Below, piece by piece: positions 38,501-53,811 of a stretch of 64,000 nt of DNA. Both the position numbers and the translations under genes were made by a program. The notes under the pieces are model-generated. The model was given only the letters and a program-made list of their open reading frames with translations, made no database searches and had not been told where the DNA came from. Position 1 is the stretch's first letter, and each line of letters begins with the position of its first letter. This DNA is from Closterium sp. Naga37s-1 (Eukaryota > Streptophyta > Zygnematophyceae > Desmidiales > Closteriaceae), in NCBI GenBank assembly GCA_947471745.1, contig CANJKZ010000063.1:568001-632000 (forward strand). The letters run 5' to 3'.

Positions 38501-41350
38501 ATGGAGTATCATGGAGTATCATGGAGTATCATGGAGTATCATGGAGTATCATGGAGTATCATGGAGTATCATGGACCACGTCTTGGAGCCCGTTTGTGCA
38601 GCGGTTTTTGAGTCGACTCAAAAAGCGTCTCATCACACACGGATTGTGATATTCGACGGGACCATGTCGTGGGTCCCGTTTGTGCAGCACACGAAGAGTC
38701 CACCCTTTTGTCCCGATTGCGATGGGTCGGCGGGTGCATGAGATGAGAGGAGGTTCTGCATGGGTATCACGTGAAAGTGGATGGGCGTGTCGTGGATCAG
38801 TATTGGGAGGAGGTGGATTAGGAAGGGAGGGAGGGTGGGGTGGAGAAGGGGAGGAGGAGGGGAGGAGGAGGGGAGGGAGATAGAGATTGGAGAGGAGGTG
38901 AGGAGCAAGAAAGGGCAGCGGGAGGAGAGGAAGAGGGATTAGCCAGGGAAGGAGGGTCAGCACCGACCCAAGAGGCACAGGAATCTGAGGAGGGCTCTGG
39001 GTTGGGGCAGGGAAAGCTGCTGTAGTGGCGACAACTTTTGAGTCGACTCAAAAAGAGGCACAGCAGTCCCCGGAGGGCTCTGGGATCAATTAGGGGAAGC
39101 TGTTGCAGCGGTGAGAAGGGGCAGGGGCAGGGGAAGGGAGGCATGGAGGGGACACAGCTGTCTGAGGAGGGAACTGGAATTAATTAGGGAAGCTGCGGCA
39201 GCGGCGACGAACGAAGTAACCAAAGTGCCTTTCTCGAACCAACCTTCGACAAGGGGCAGGGGCAGGGACAGAGGCAGGGAAAGGGAAGGGGGAGGGGGAT
39301 CGCAGGAACGCGGCAGGGAGGGGGGAGAGGAGGGGGGGTGTGCAGCGGCTGCCGCACCGCATTGTGCTGGTGGGTGTGATGTGCGATACCCGCCTGGCTG
39401 TTGTGCGCGGCATGCAGTGTGGCATGGGAGAAGGCATGGGCTCAGGGATGGGAATGGGACATGCTGTGCTGGTGGGTGTGATGTGCGGTGCCCACCGGGC
39501 TGTGGTTCACGGCATGCGGTAAAGCATGGGAGAAGGCATGGGGTAGGGCATGGGGTAAGAATTGAATAGGAACACATTTACCAGTCTTTCTAGTTCCCCC
39601 TGTCCTCTTCGTCCTGACCCTTCCTCTCATCCCATGCGAGCCATTCTGACCAAGAGGGGAGTGCCAGTGCATGAGCAGCTGCGGTCGCACAAGCTACGAG
39701 TCAATCCCGGTCGATCCCAGTCAATGCCAGTCACACCCGAGTCAATGCCAGTCAATGCCAGCCAATGGCAGTCAATGCCAGTCAATGCCAGTCAATGCCA
39801 GTCACTGCCAGTCAATGCCAGTCAATGCCAGTCAATGCCAGTCAATGCCAGTCAATGCCAGTCAATGCCAGTCAATTCCAGTCAATTCCAGTCAATGCCA
39901 GTCAACACCAGTCAGTGCAAGTCAATCCCAGTCAATCCCAGTCAATCCCAGTCAATCCCAGGCAATGACAGTCAATGCCAGTCAATGCCAGTCAATGCGA
40001 GCCAATGCCAGTCAATGCCGGTCAATGCCGGTCAATGCCAGTCAATGTTAGTCAATGCGAGCCAATGCCAGTCAATGCCAGTCAATGGCAGTTAATGCCA
40101 GTCAATGCCAGTCAATGGCAGGTAAAGCCAGTCAATGCCAGTCAATGCCAGTCAGTGCAGGTGAATGCCAGTCAGTGCAGGTGAATGCCAGTCAGTGCAG
40201 GTGAATGCCAGTCAATGCAGGTGAATGCCAGTCAATGCAGGTGAATGCCAGTCAGTGCAGGTGAATGCCAGTCAGTGGAGGTGAATGCCAGTCAGTGCAG
40301 GTGAATGCCAGTCAATGCAGGTGAATGCCAGTCAATGCAGGTGAATGCCAGTCAGTGCAGGTGAATGCCAGTCAGTGCAGGTGAATGCCAGTCAGTGCAG
40401 CAGGTGAATGTCAGTCAATGCTGGTGAATGCCAGTCAATGCAGGTGAATGCCAGTCAATGCAGGTGAATGCCAGTCAGTGCAGGTGAATGCCAGTCAGTG
40501 CAGGTGAATGCCAGTCAGTGCAGGTGAATGCGAGTCAATGCAGGTGAATGCCAGTCAATGCAGGTGAATGCCAGTCAGTGCAGGTGAATGCCAGTCAGTG
40601 GAGGTGAATGCCAGTCAGTGCAGGTGAATGCCAGTCAGTGCAGGTGAATGCCAGTCAGTGCAGGTGAATGCCAGTCAGTGTAGGTGAATGCCAGTCAGTG
40701 CAGGTGAATGCCAGTCAGTGCAGGTGAATGCCAGTCAGTGCAGGTGAATGCCAGTCAGTGTAGGTGAATGCCAGTCAGTGCAGGTGAATGCCAGTCAGTG
40801 CAGGTGAATGCCAGTCAGTGCAGGTGAATGCCAGTCAGTGCAGGTGAATGCCAGTCAGTGCAGGTGAATGCCAGTCAGTGCAAGTAAATGCCTCCATTAT
40901 TTACCGGCTTGCAGATTAGCTTTCACTTGAACCTTTGTGCACTCCTCTCGCTCTCTTTCCATACCAACCCCATCCCCACCACCATCACCACCCCAACCGG
41001 CACAGCCACACCACCTACCCGCACACCTCGTAGATTCCCTTGCAGACACTTGCTGGTAGATTCAGCAGCCTTCCACCTCGCCTCCCTCTCTCCCTCCCTC
41101 CCTTTCACCCTCTCTCCCTCCCTCCCTTTCACCCTCTCTCCCTCCCTCCCTTTCTCCCTCTCTCCCTCCCTCCCTTTCTCCCTCTCTCCCTCCCTCCCTC
41201 CCTCCCCCCCTCCCTTCCCCCCTCTCTCCCCCCCTCCATACACCATCCACGCTAGCTCATCGAGAACAAGGAGGGCACATCACCCTCCAGGAGCGCACCA
41301 ACCACCCCACCCACGACCTTAACCGGCAGATGCTGGACCAAACACACAAC
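35562..41350 (+). CDS. Zeta-toxin-domain P-loop NTPase gene, plant type, fragmentary exons
   Basis: Exon-sized blocks in order match the plant P-loop proteins annotated with a zeta-toxin domain; these are presumed cellular kinases, not secreted toxins. Blocks: ATG 35562 to donor near 35655; VADEYVRGDKS near 35885; LSYFAFHWPHSALVIEQ ending at donor 36221; the Walker A GMGAGKSTVVKQIM ending at donor 37246; VVEADAFKEK near 38200; a second DAFKEKDVIFRA block 38330-38490; VIFDGTMSWVPFVQ near 38650; GYHVKVDGRVVDQYWEE ending at donor 38813; VLVGVMCDTRLAVVRGM near 39365; RAILTKRGVPVHEQLRSH near 39635. A last block near 41255-41350 (LIENKEG) is weak. Several blocks exist in two to four tandem copies, some damaged (Walker A Lys to Arg in the 37070 copy), so I cannot fix the exon structure or say whether the gene is intact. 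Confidence 0.6.
35806..35893. repeat. 20-bp perfect palindrome between exon-fragment repeats
   Basis: CTTTTGAGTCGACTCAAAAG at 35839-35858 is a perfect palindrome. The flanks 35806-35838 and 35861-35893 are direct repeats of 33 bp (five mismatches) from the AAVALLAQ-coding block. Confidence 0.88.
36140..36660 (+). repeat. Tandem copies of the HWPHSALVIEQ exon block with donor
   Basis: The block ending GATCGAACAG/GTGGGTGG at 36221 recurs in diverged form near 36285-36340, 36408-36455 and 36560-36605, each with CCACTGGCCGC-like and CATGATCGAAC-like parts. A diverged palindrome CTTCTGAGTCAACTCAAAAG follows at 36635-36654. Confidence 0.75.
36664..36865. repeat. 16-bp minisatellite
   Basis: About 13 copies of ACATGAGCGTGTGATT, with GAGC replacing GATT in the first four. 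It lies in an intron of the zeta-domain gene. Confidence 0.9.
37060..37375 (+). repeat. Three tandem copies of the Walker A exon with donor
   Basis: Copies end at donors near 37121, 37246 and 37372, at about 125-bp spacing. The middle one keeps GMGAGKST. The first reads GAGRST and the third CTSKST. All end AAACG or AGACG before GT. Confidence 0.8.
37430..37973 (+). mobile_element. 5'-truncated LINE (non-LTR retrotransposon) insertion
   Basis: A 23-A tail at 37951-37973 is followed by TCTCGTGTGCTT (37974-37985). The identical 12-mer lies at 37418-37429, a target duplication typical of target-primed reverse transcription. The 544-bp body has frames resembling the C-terminal end of plant LINE ORF2 (TAIAFQQIWLERRGAVF) with at least one frameshift, then a basic segment ending at 37848. 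It lies in an intron of the zeta-domain gene. Confidence 0.85.
38487..38573 (+). repeat. 10-bp repeat in putative coding block
   Basis: About eight copies of ATGGAGTATC directly after RDVILHG. Three units plus one base shift cycle through frames without a stop, so the reading SWSIMEYHGV repeats and the frame stays open to 38741. Confidence 0.85.
38573..38690. repeat. 20-bp perfect palindrome between exon-fragment repeats
   Basis: TTTTTGAGTCGACTCAAAAA (38605-38624) lies between a damaged copy (38573-38602) and a better copy (38658-38688) of the GTMSWVPFVQ-coding segment, sharing CCCGTTTGTGCAGC. Confidence 0.85.
38970..39112. repeat. 18-bp perfect palindrome between about 65-bp direct repeats
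   Basis: TTTTGAGTCGACTCAAAA at 39036-39053 separates direct repeats 38970-39034 and 39053-39112 (AAGAGGCACAG..GAGGGCTCTGGG..GAAAGCTG). A third, palindrome-free copy lies near 39160-39215. Confidence 0.87.
39700..40890. repeat. 1.2-kb minisatellite changing from 10-bp to 20-bp unit
   Basis: Starts just after the LRSHK-coding block. 39715-40120 is a 10-bp GTCAATGCCA array. From about 40120 the unit is 20 bp (GTGAATGCCAGTCAGTGCAG), running to about 40885. It generates long spurious frames. Confidence 0.93.
41082..41240. repeat. Polypyrimidine CCCTCCCT/CTCTCT repeat
   Basis: About 24-bp units of CTCTCTCCCTCCCTCCCTTT, first with CACC, then with CTCC. A strand-asymmetric tract that could form H-DNA. 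Confidence 0.85.
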
Positions 41351-42148
41351 CAAGCACACCTGCTGCTGGTGGAGGCTGCTCTTTTCTGGTGGACTCAGCA
41401 GCCTTCCACCTCGTCACCGACTTGAAACGTGTCAACCCTCCGCGTCCCCCGAGCCGTATTATAAGGAGGTTGAAATCGCTGGTGGCTGACTGGATGGTGG
41501 TTGTCCCTGTGGGGCTGGGGAAAAAGGACAGCGCGAGCAGGAATTTTTTGGGCCGGGCAGAACGTGGAGGGAGGTGGTGCTGGGTCAGGAGCGGGGGGCG
41601 CGGCAGGCTCGACTGAGGGAGGCGTTTACTGAGCTGCAGGCGTGCCTGTGGCCGGCAGCTCACGGCAACTGAGGCATCACTTCGTCTACCAGCTTCACCT
41701 CTTTGCACTCCTTGCAACCCGTGCCTTCCTCCCTCGCTTCCTCCCCATGCCACCCTCGTCCTCCTCATCCGCCTTCCGCTTCCTCCTCCTCCATCTCGGC
41801 AGAGCAAAACGACTCGGCATAGCGCAACGACTCGGCATAGCGCAACGACTCGGCATAGCGCAACGACTCGGCATAGCGCAACGACTCGGCATAGCACAAC
41901 GGCTCGGCATAGCACAACGACTCGGCATAGCGCAACAACTCTCTCGGCATAGCACAACGACTCTCTCGGCATAGCGAAACGACGTAGCAGGGAACACAAC
42001 GGCTAACGATCGGCTCGAAGCCACCACTCCCACTCGCACTCTCACTTGCACCAACGTCGCACGCCCACTCCCGTGCAGAATATCGGCTCGATACACACAA
42101 AGCGAGTCATTATTGTAGGGGATGGATTTAATGATGCAAGGCAGGAAT
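41351..42148. other. Region between zeta-domain gene and element B
   Basis: No supported gene. It holds an 18-bp minisatellite (about 41808-41985, unit GCGCAACGACTCGGCATA, nine copies). GGAAT at 42144-42148 is the left target duplication of element B. Confidence 0.6.
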
Positions 42149-42276
42149 TGTCAAATGTTATTATAGGTTCTTAGGCTACAGTGAGTAGCACTCTAGGGAG
42201 TACAACACTTTTAGGGTTGCTATTTGTATCCCTTGTTTCCCTAGTTTACACATTCCGTTGTTCGCTAACTTTGAGA
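42149..42276 (+). repeat. 5' LTR of element B
   Basis: 128 bp. Differs from the 3' LTR only at TAGTTTACA versus TAGTTCACA. Confidence 0.95.
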
Positions 42277-42454
42277 TGGTATCATGAGTAGGTGTCGATC
42301 CTCTCGCCTAGCCTAGCCTAGCTAGCGGCCTAGTGCCCTCCGCACCCTTGCGCCCTCCGCGCCCTCCGCGCCCTCCGCGCCCTCCCGGCCATCTCCGCGC
42401 CTTAGCGCCCTCCTCCTCCGCGCGTTAGAGCCCTCAGCGTCCCTAGCCTGCGCC

Positions 42455-42890
42455 CCTAGCCCGTCGCCCAGGCGCCCGCCCTAGCCCGACGCCCAGGCGC
42501 CCGCCCTAGCCCGACGCCCAGGCGCCCGCCCTAGCCCGTCGCCCAGGCGCCCGCCCTAGCCCGTCGCCCAGGCGCCCGCCCTAGCCCGTCGCCCAGGCGC
42601 CCGCCCTAACCCGTCGCCCAGGCGCCCGCACCAGCCCGTCGCCCAGGCGCCCGCCCCAGCCCGTCGCCCAGGCGCCCGCCCCAGCCCGTCGCCCAGACGC
42701 CCGCCCTAGCCCGTCGCCCAGGCGCCCGCCCTAGCCCGTCGCCCAGGCCCGCGCCCTAGCCCGTCGCCCAGGCGCCCGCCCTAGCCCGTCGCCCAGGCGC
42801 CCGCCCTAGCCCGTCGCCCAGGCCCGCGCCCTAGCCCGTCGCCCAGGCGCCCGCCCTAGCCCGTCGCCCAGGCGCCCGCTTTAGCCCGTC
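42455..42890. repeat. 25-bp GC-rich leader repeat of element B
   Basis: About 17 copies of CGCCCGCCCTAGCCCGTCGC plus CCAGG between PBS and Gag. Two A-runs of about 21 bases flank CCCTA near 42992-43042. Confidence 0.9.
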
Positions 42891-43407
42891 GCCCCAGCCC
42901 GCGCCCTGGCCCGTCGCCCCAGCCCCGCAGGCAGCGCGCCCCGCAGGCAGCACACCCTGCAGGCAGCGCGCCCCGGAGCGCTTTAGCGCCAGAAAAAAAA
43001 AAAAAAAAAAAAAACCCTAAAAAAAAAAAAAAAAAAAAAAAAGAGGGTTTCGGGTGGGGGCCTGCAACTGTCGGCCGCGTTCCTGCTTGCCGGACGACCT
43101 GCACAGTTGCCTGCATCCCGCAGCCGTCAGTACTGCAGCCCCTACTGTCGCACGTACGTTCCACTGCCAGTGGCTCTACTAGCGGCAGCCGACAGCCGCA
43201 CCTACGGTCTCTAGCTCCGGCCGTTCCTACCTCCAGCCAGCCCTAGCTCGCCGTTTCTAGCTCCAGCCAGTTGTGCTCCAGCTGTTCTCGCTCCAGCCGT
43301 TCTCGCTCCTCGCTCGTAGCTCAGTTTGCTCCGTACTCCAGCCGTTCCTCGCCTAGTTTCACCTGTCGCTCCTAGCCTGCCGCTCCTGCACCCCGCTAGC
43401 TTTTATC

Positions 43408-48330
<4,923 letters not shown>

Positions 48331-48390
48331 ACTTGCTGTTTGCTCTGCTTGTTGTGCTTTGCTATATATATCCTAGTGAACTCTTGAACT

Positions 48391-48487
48391 GGCCTTGTGG
48401 CCGCTTGCTTGTGCTCGGAATTTGTGTGGTGTCCTTGAGATCCACCCTGAGCTTGCTTTGCTTCTTGCATTGACTGGTCTTGTGACC
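48391..48487 (+). other. 3' noncoding hairpin pair, element B
   Basis: GGCC-TTGT-GGCC (48391-48402) and GGTC-TTGT-GACC (48476-48487), with TATATATA upstream near 48363, as in A and C. Confidence 0.65.
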
Positions 48488-48537
48488 GTTTGTTCACCCT
48501 GCTTGCTTTGATGCCCCTCACTTAGCCTATGGGGGTG

Positions 48538-48665
48538 TGTCAAATGTTATTATAGGTTCTTAGGCTACAGTGAGTAGCACTCTAGGGAGTACAACACTTT
48601 TAGGGTTGCTATTTGTATCCCTTGTTTCCCTAGTTCACACATTCCGTTGTTCGCTAACTTTGAGA
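48538..48665 (+). repeat. 3' LTR of element B
   Basis: 128 bp, preceded by the purine tract and followed by target duplication GGAAT (48666-48670). Confidence 0.95.
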
Positions 48666-48670
48666 GGAAT

Positions 48671-49590
48671 TTCTGTCCTGGTTATACTGATTTTCAAGGT
48701 GTTTTTGTGTACCGGTTATGATTTTTCAGCGTTTTCGTTTTGTGAACAGCGAATCTTCAGTACGTATTTTGGTTAAGCCGGCCCTGAAGTTTCAAGGACC
48801 TCTCATCTTTTCCTCTTTCTAGCAGTTGGGGAGAGTGGAGTCGTGCGGGAGTTATGATACCTGCACCTCATGTGTCTGACCTCCATGGATGTTGTAATGA
48901 AAGTGCCGTATCTCATGCTTACCGAATCTACTTCCCACAAAGAGCAAGAACTCAACTGCATGAGCAGGGGAGGAAGTTCAATGCCATCCGGAGTGGTGTA
49001 AAATCTGTGATAGTATCTGTGCTAAAGCTACATACATTGCCTTCAGAATATTATGCAGATTCAGATGTTGATGTTGCATTCAATAATCTGCAACAATAAT
49101 CCAACATTGGTATGACATGACCAGTCACAAGCTATACATAAAACGAAACATGGGAGTACAGGGTAGACATCAGCTTCAACATCTGTCCTCCAATGTAATG
49201 AAAGTACCGTAACTCCTCATTTCTCCACTGCTGTAGCCGTCCTGTCACATCCTGCATCCACCTTTCCTCCATCACTCCCCTTTTTTCTACTCCCCTTCCA
49301 CTCTCCTCCTCTTCTCTACTCACCTTTTTCTGTACCCCCTTCTCCATTCTGCCTCTTTTCTGCTCCACGCCCCCCCTTCTCTGCCCCCCTTCTCTACTCA
49401 GCTTCTTTTCTGCTCCCTTTCTTCTGCTCCCCTTCTTCTTTGGTCCGCTTCTTCTCCGCTCTGCTAACCTTCTTATCTGCTCTGCTGCATCACTACTATC
49501 TCCACACGGCCTATACCACTCTAGATTCACTACTCTGCTCCATCCACTCACCCACCCTTCCCTTCACTTAGCCAATCCTAACCTCAACTG
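48671..49590. other. Region right of element B, no clear gene
   Basis: Lower-GC sequence. An 81-codon frame at 48854-49099 is unrecognised. 49250-49480 is a pyrimidine-rich TTCTCTGCTCC-type stretch. Confidence 0.45.
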
Positions 49591-50250
49591 CTGAACCGCT
49601 TCACCGCTTCACTGCTTTTTCACTGCTTCACCGTCACTGCTACAACGGTACACCCCCTACTGCGTCACCCCTTCACTGCTACACCGCTTCATTGCTACAC
49701 CGCTTCACTGCTACTCTGCTACAACCCTTCACTGCTACACTGCTACACTGCTACACCCCTTCACTGCTACACAGCTGCACTGCTACACTGCTACACTGCA
49801 ACACTACTACACCCCTTCACTGCTACACCCCTTCTCTGGTACACTGCTACACCCCTTCACTGGTACACTGCTACACCCCTTCACTGGTACACTGCTACAC
49901 CCCTTCACTGGTACACTGCTACACTGCTTCACTGCTACACTGCTTCACACTGCTTCACTGCTACACCCCTTCATTGCTACACCCCTTCGCTGCTACACCT
50001 CCTGCTACACCCCTTCTCTGGTACACTGCTACACCCCTTCACTGCTACACTACTTCACGGCTACACTGACTCACTGCTACGGCTACACTGACTCACTGCT
50101 ACACTGCTTCACTCTACACTGCTTCATTGCTACACCCCTTCACTGCTAAACTGCTTCACTGCTACACCCCTTCACTGCTAAACTGCTTCACTGCTACACC
50201 CCTTCACTGCTAAACTGCTTCACTGCTACACCCCTTCACAGCTTCACTGC
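49590..50250. repeat. CACTGCTACAC/CCCTTCACTGCTACA minisatellite
   Basis: Mixed 10-16 bp units built from CTTCACTGCTACAC, with CTGGTACACTGCTACACCCC variants in the middle. Confidence 0.85.
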
Positions 50251-50254
50251 TTCA

Positions 50255-50520
50255 CTGCATCAGGCGGCTTCTCCCCTTAACTGCATCAGGCGGCTTCTCC
50301 CCTTAACTGCATCAGGCGCGGCTGCTTCCCTTAACTGCATGAGGCGCGGCTGCTCCCCTTAACTGCGTCAGGCGCGGCTGCTCCCCTTAACTGCATCAGG
50401 CGCGGCTGCTCCCCTTAACTGCATCAGGCGCGGCTGCCCCCCTTAACTGCATCCGGCGCGGCTGCTCCCCTTAACTGCATCAGGCGCGGCTGCTCCCCTT
50501 AACTGCATTAGGCGGCTGCT
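50255..50520. repeat. 27/28-bp minisatellite
   Basis: About ten copies of a unit containing CCTTAACTGCATCAGGCGCG, first without then with GCG. Confidence 0.88.
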
Positions 50521-50571
50521 CCCCTCCACTGCTCCATCCCTCTCTCCCTGTGGCTCCAGGCCGACGCATCA

Positions 50572-50918
50572 AGTGGCGAACCCCCCACACCCACGCCAGT
50601 GTGAGAAGGCCCCAAGGCTTTAAGTGAAACCGCAAGCCTCCTAAACGGGAAACCTTCAGGTGGACCTAGAATGAGTATTTCCACACCCACGCCAGTGTGG
50701 ACTCATCATTCCGAGGTAAGATAAACTCTCCGCACCCACGCCAGTGCGGTCTCCTTTCTCTTTAGAGTGACTCAAGCCCCCCGCACCCACCCCGGTGCGG
50801 TGCTGACTTGTGGTGCAAGCGCAACCCCAACAGTGATGCTACCTGGAGTGTCAGGTACCCGGATTTGCTTGATTCTGGGCCCAGGCAGTGCAAAGCCTCC
50901 CGAGCGACTTTGCACTGC
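50572..50918. other. Cluster of short hairpins
   Basis: Four copies of a hairpin with loop CCACGCCA-like: CCACAC..GTGTGA (near 50576), CCACAC..GTGTGG (near 50683), CCGCAC..GTGCGG (near 50737) and CCGCAC..GTGCGG with loop CCACCCCG (near 50782). Then a perfect 12-bp stem GGCAGTGCAAAG/CTTTGCACTGCC at 50883-50918. Unknown role. Confidence 0.6.
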
Positions 50919-51159
50919 CAGAACCAAGCACCGGCCCTTACTCCATCACATTACTGCCGAGCCCACACCCACACCGCGCCACTCGCCTTAGGACCGGCTG
51001 AGCCACACACTAGACTCAGCCACCTCTTAGACCACCATCCAGTTTCCCGCTTAGCCACCATCAGCGCAACCCTTCGCCACATCCCTCCCACTGCTTCGCC
51101 ACATCCCTCCCGCCCAGCCTCCGCTTCCGCAGCAACCGCTTCTGCAGCCTCCTCCTGCG

Positions 51160-53677
51160 TCTACTCGTTGCAGCTCAGCCTCCGTCTACGCCGCTCCCTT
51201 GTAGGCTGCTACGCTGCTTCCTTGTAGGCTGCTACGCTGCTTCCTTGTAGACTGCTACGCTGCTTCCCTGTAGACTGCTAAGCTGCTTCCCTGAAGACTG
51301 CTACGCCGCTCCCCTGCAGACTGCTACGCTGCTCCCTTGTAGACTAATTCGCTGCTCCCTTGTAGACTACTTCGCTGCTCCCTTGTAGACTGCTACGCCG
51401 CTTCCCTGAAGACTGCTACGCCGCTCCCCTGCAGACTGCTACGCTGCTCCCTTGTAGACTACTTCGCTGCTCCCTTGTAGACTGCTACGCCGCTCCCCTG
51501 TAGACTGCTACGCCGCTCCCTTGTAGACTGCTTCGATGCTCCCTTGTAGACTGATTCGCTGCTCCCTTGTAGACTGCTTCGCCGTCCCTTGTCCCTTGTG
51601 GCCACCATCCACCCATCCTGAACCTCCGCTTCCGCAGCCCATACTCCGCTTCCGCAGCCCATACTCCGCTTCCGCGGCCCATACTCCGCTTCCGCCGCCC
51701 ATACTCCGCTTCCGCCGCCCATACTCCGCTTCCGCAGCCCGCACTCCGCCTCCGCAGCCCGCACTCCGCCTCCGCAGGGTTCAGGGGTTCATCTCCTCTC
51801 CATGCTCCTTGGGCTGCTCTGAGTCATAGGCTGCTGAGTCGTTGGCTGCTGAGTAGTTGGCTGCTGAGTAGTTGGCTGCTGAGTAGTTGGCTGCTGAGTA
51901 GTTGGCTGCTGAGTAGTTGGCTGCTGAGTAGTTGGCTGCTGAGTAGTTGGCTGCTGAGTAGTTGGCTGCTGAGTAGTTGGTTGCTGAGTAGTTGGCTGCT
52001 GAGTAGTTGGCTGCTGAGTAGTTGGCTGCTGAGTAGTTGGCTGCTGAGTAGTTGGCTGCTGAGTAGTTGGCTGCTGAGTCGTTGGCTGCAGTCGCAGGCT
52101 GCTGAGACGTAGGCCGCTTCGTTCACATGATCTGTCCTCTGCTCCGCCATTTGCTTCGCCTGTTCAAGAAAACGCAAGACAGAAATCAGTACACGTATTC
52201 CATAACTCGTATCTTAAAAAACGAACTGACAAGCAAGTAGGTCAAGCAGAGAGCGATCCGTAAAAGCTTACCAGCTGCTCCCTTGTAGGCTGTCCGCCAC
52301 TCCCTCGTAGGCTTGTAGTAGGCTGATTCGTAGGCACGTAGTAGACTGCGTGGTGCTGATTCTCAGTAGGCTCCGTCCTCCGCCATTTCGACTCCAGTTG
52401 GGTGTCCTGTTTTAGAAAAAAAACGACAAAACACAAATTAGTACAACACTTTGGAATTCGAATCTTCAAGAAACGAACTGACAAGGAAACAAATCAAGCA
52501 GAGAGCAGTAAAAAGCTTACCAGCTGCTCCACTGCTCCCTTGTAGTCTGCCATTGCTCTTGTGGTCCGCCATTGCTCTTGTAGTCCGCCGTTGCTCTTGT
52601 AGTCCGCCGTTGCTCTTGTAGTCCGCCGTTGCTCTTGTAGTCCGCCGTTGCTCTTGTAGATTGCTCCTTAGTAGATTGCTTTGTAGGCCATCTGATCCGC
52701 AATTTGCTCCTGTTTAAGAAAAAAAACAGCAAACTTCAATCAGTATCTATTCATCTAAATCCAAAACTTAAAAGAAAACGGATGCTGACAGCCAACGGAT
52801 AAAGCAGAAAACGGTTAAACAGGCAGATCCGCCCAAAAAGTTTTCTTGATGCAGATCCGCTTCAACGCCGTTGATCTTGTTGCAGATCCGTTCAATGCCG
52901 TTAATCTTGTTGCAGATCCGTCTCTGCCTCCGCTCTCAAGCAACGTGATCCTTTGTTGCTGAAAGGCGAGGGCAGGAAACAAAGGAAACAGATGCTAGAA
53001 GTTAGTAAACAGCAAACAAAGGGTAAATCAAAGGAAAAACAAATGCAAAAGCGAAAATGATTGTGAAAACCAACGACGAGAAAACGAAACGGGCGGACGT
53101 CCATGGTTCACAGGCTGCAGCCACAGAGGGAGGAGACGCTCTGATCTACCCAACCCACACGCTATTCTACCCAACAACCCGAGGAGGATCATCTGCAGCT
53201 ACAGCCATGTGAACCAGAGGGACGGTGGAAACGGCGACGAAACGAGTGGGCGATTGTGGGATGAAAACAATTATAAAACGAAAGCGGGAAAGCAGCAAAT
53301 CGAAAAAAGCAACGAAATAGGGACAAGGGAAGCAACACTTCCCGATCGTTGTAGGCAGCGGGATGAATGGCGGCAGCGGGATGAACGATGGCAGCAACTC
53401 ATCCAGCGCGCTCCACCCGCCAGCCACGCCGTCAGACCGCCAGTCTTGTCTGCTGCTGCTGATTCGTTGTCAGCTTCGTCAACTCCTTGAAACTCCTCGC
53501 TTTATTGACGTGATCTTGAGTTCCTGAAAAGCAAGGAAGACACAAAGTGCTCGAAGTTAGTAAAAAGCTATGACAAGGAGAAAAACAAAGAGAACACAAA
53601 TGCGAGAAGCAAAAAACAAGATTCAAAACAAACATAAAAACCAACGACGAGAAAACGAAACGGGCGGACGTCCATGG
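51160..53677 (-). other. Minus-strand repetitive spliced locus
   Basis: On the minus strand, exon-like minisatellite blocks alternate with similar short introns. Two introns are clear: 52520-52407 and 52271-52160 (112-114 bp), both starting GTAAGCTTTT after CAGCTG and ending in a T-rich run plus CAG. A third acceptor is at 52710-52712. Exons contain a 19-bp array (52540-52670), a 15-bp GTTGGCTGCTGAGTA array (51828-52090), a 20-bp CCCATACTCCGCTTCCGCAG array (51610-51780) and 22-25 bp CTTGTAGACTGCTACGC arrays (51187-51600). The two exons 52406-52272 and 52159-51824 join in an open frame, but others do not, so this may be a non-coding RNA or a fast-evolving protein. Confidence 0.5.
52940..53677. 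repeat. About 570-bp tandem repeat, two copies, second split by element C
   Basis: 53066-53106 (AACGACGAGAAAACGAAACG to CCATGG) recurs 571 bp later at 53637-53677. The following part (TTCACAGGCTGCAGCC..GAGGAGACGCTCTGATCTAC) recurs after element C from 60864 to about 61170. Confidence 0.85.
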
Positions 53678-53811
53678 TGTCAAAACATATGCATATCATT
53701 ATCTAGGGTATATTGGTGCTAGCCTTAGAGGGTACAGAAACTTTCTCGACACTCTAGTCTTGTTCCCCAACCTTGACCTAATCTCATCATTCCCTTGACT
53801 TAGTCTTAACA
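53678..53811 (+). repeat. 5' LTR of element C
   Basis: 134 bp, TG..CA ends. Three substitutions from the 3' LTR at 60725-60858. Confidence 0.95.
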
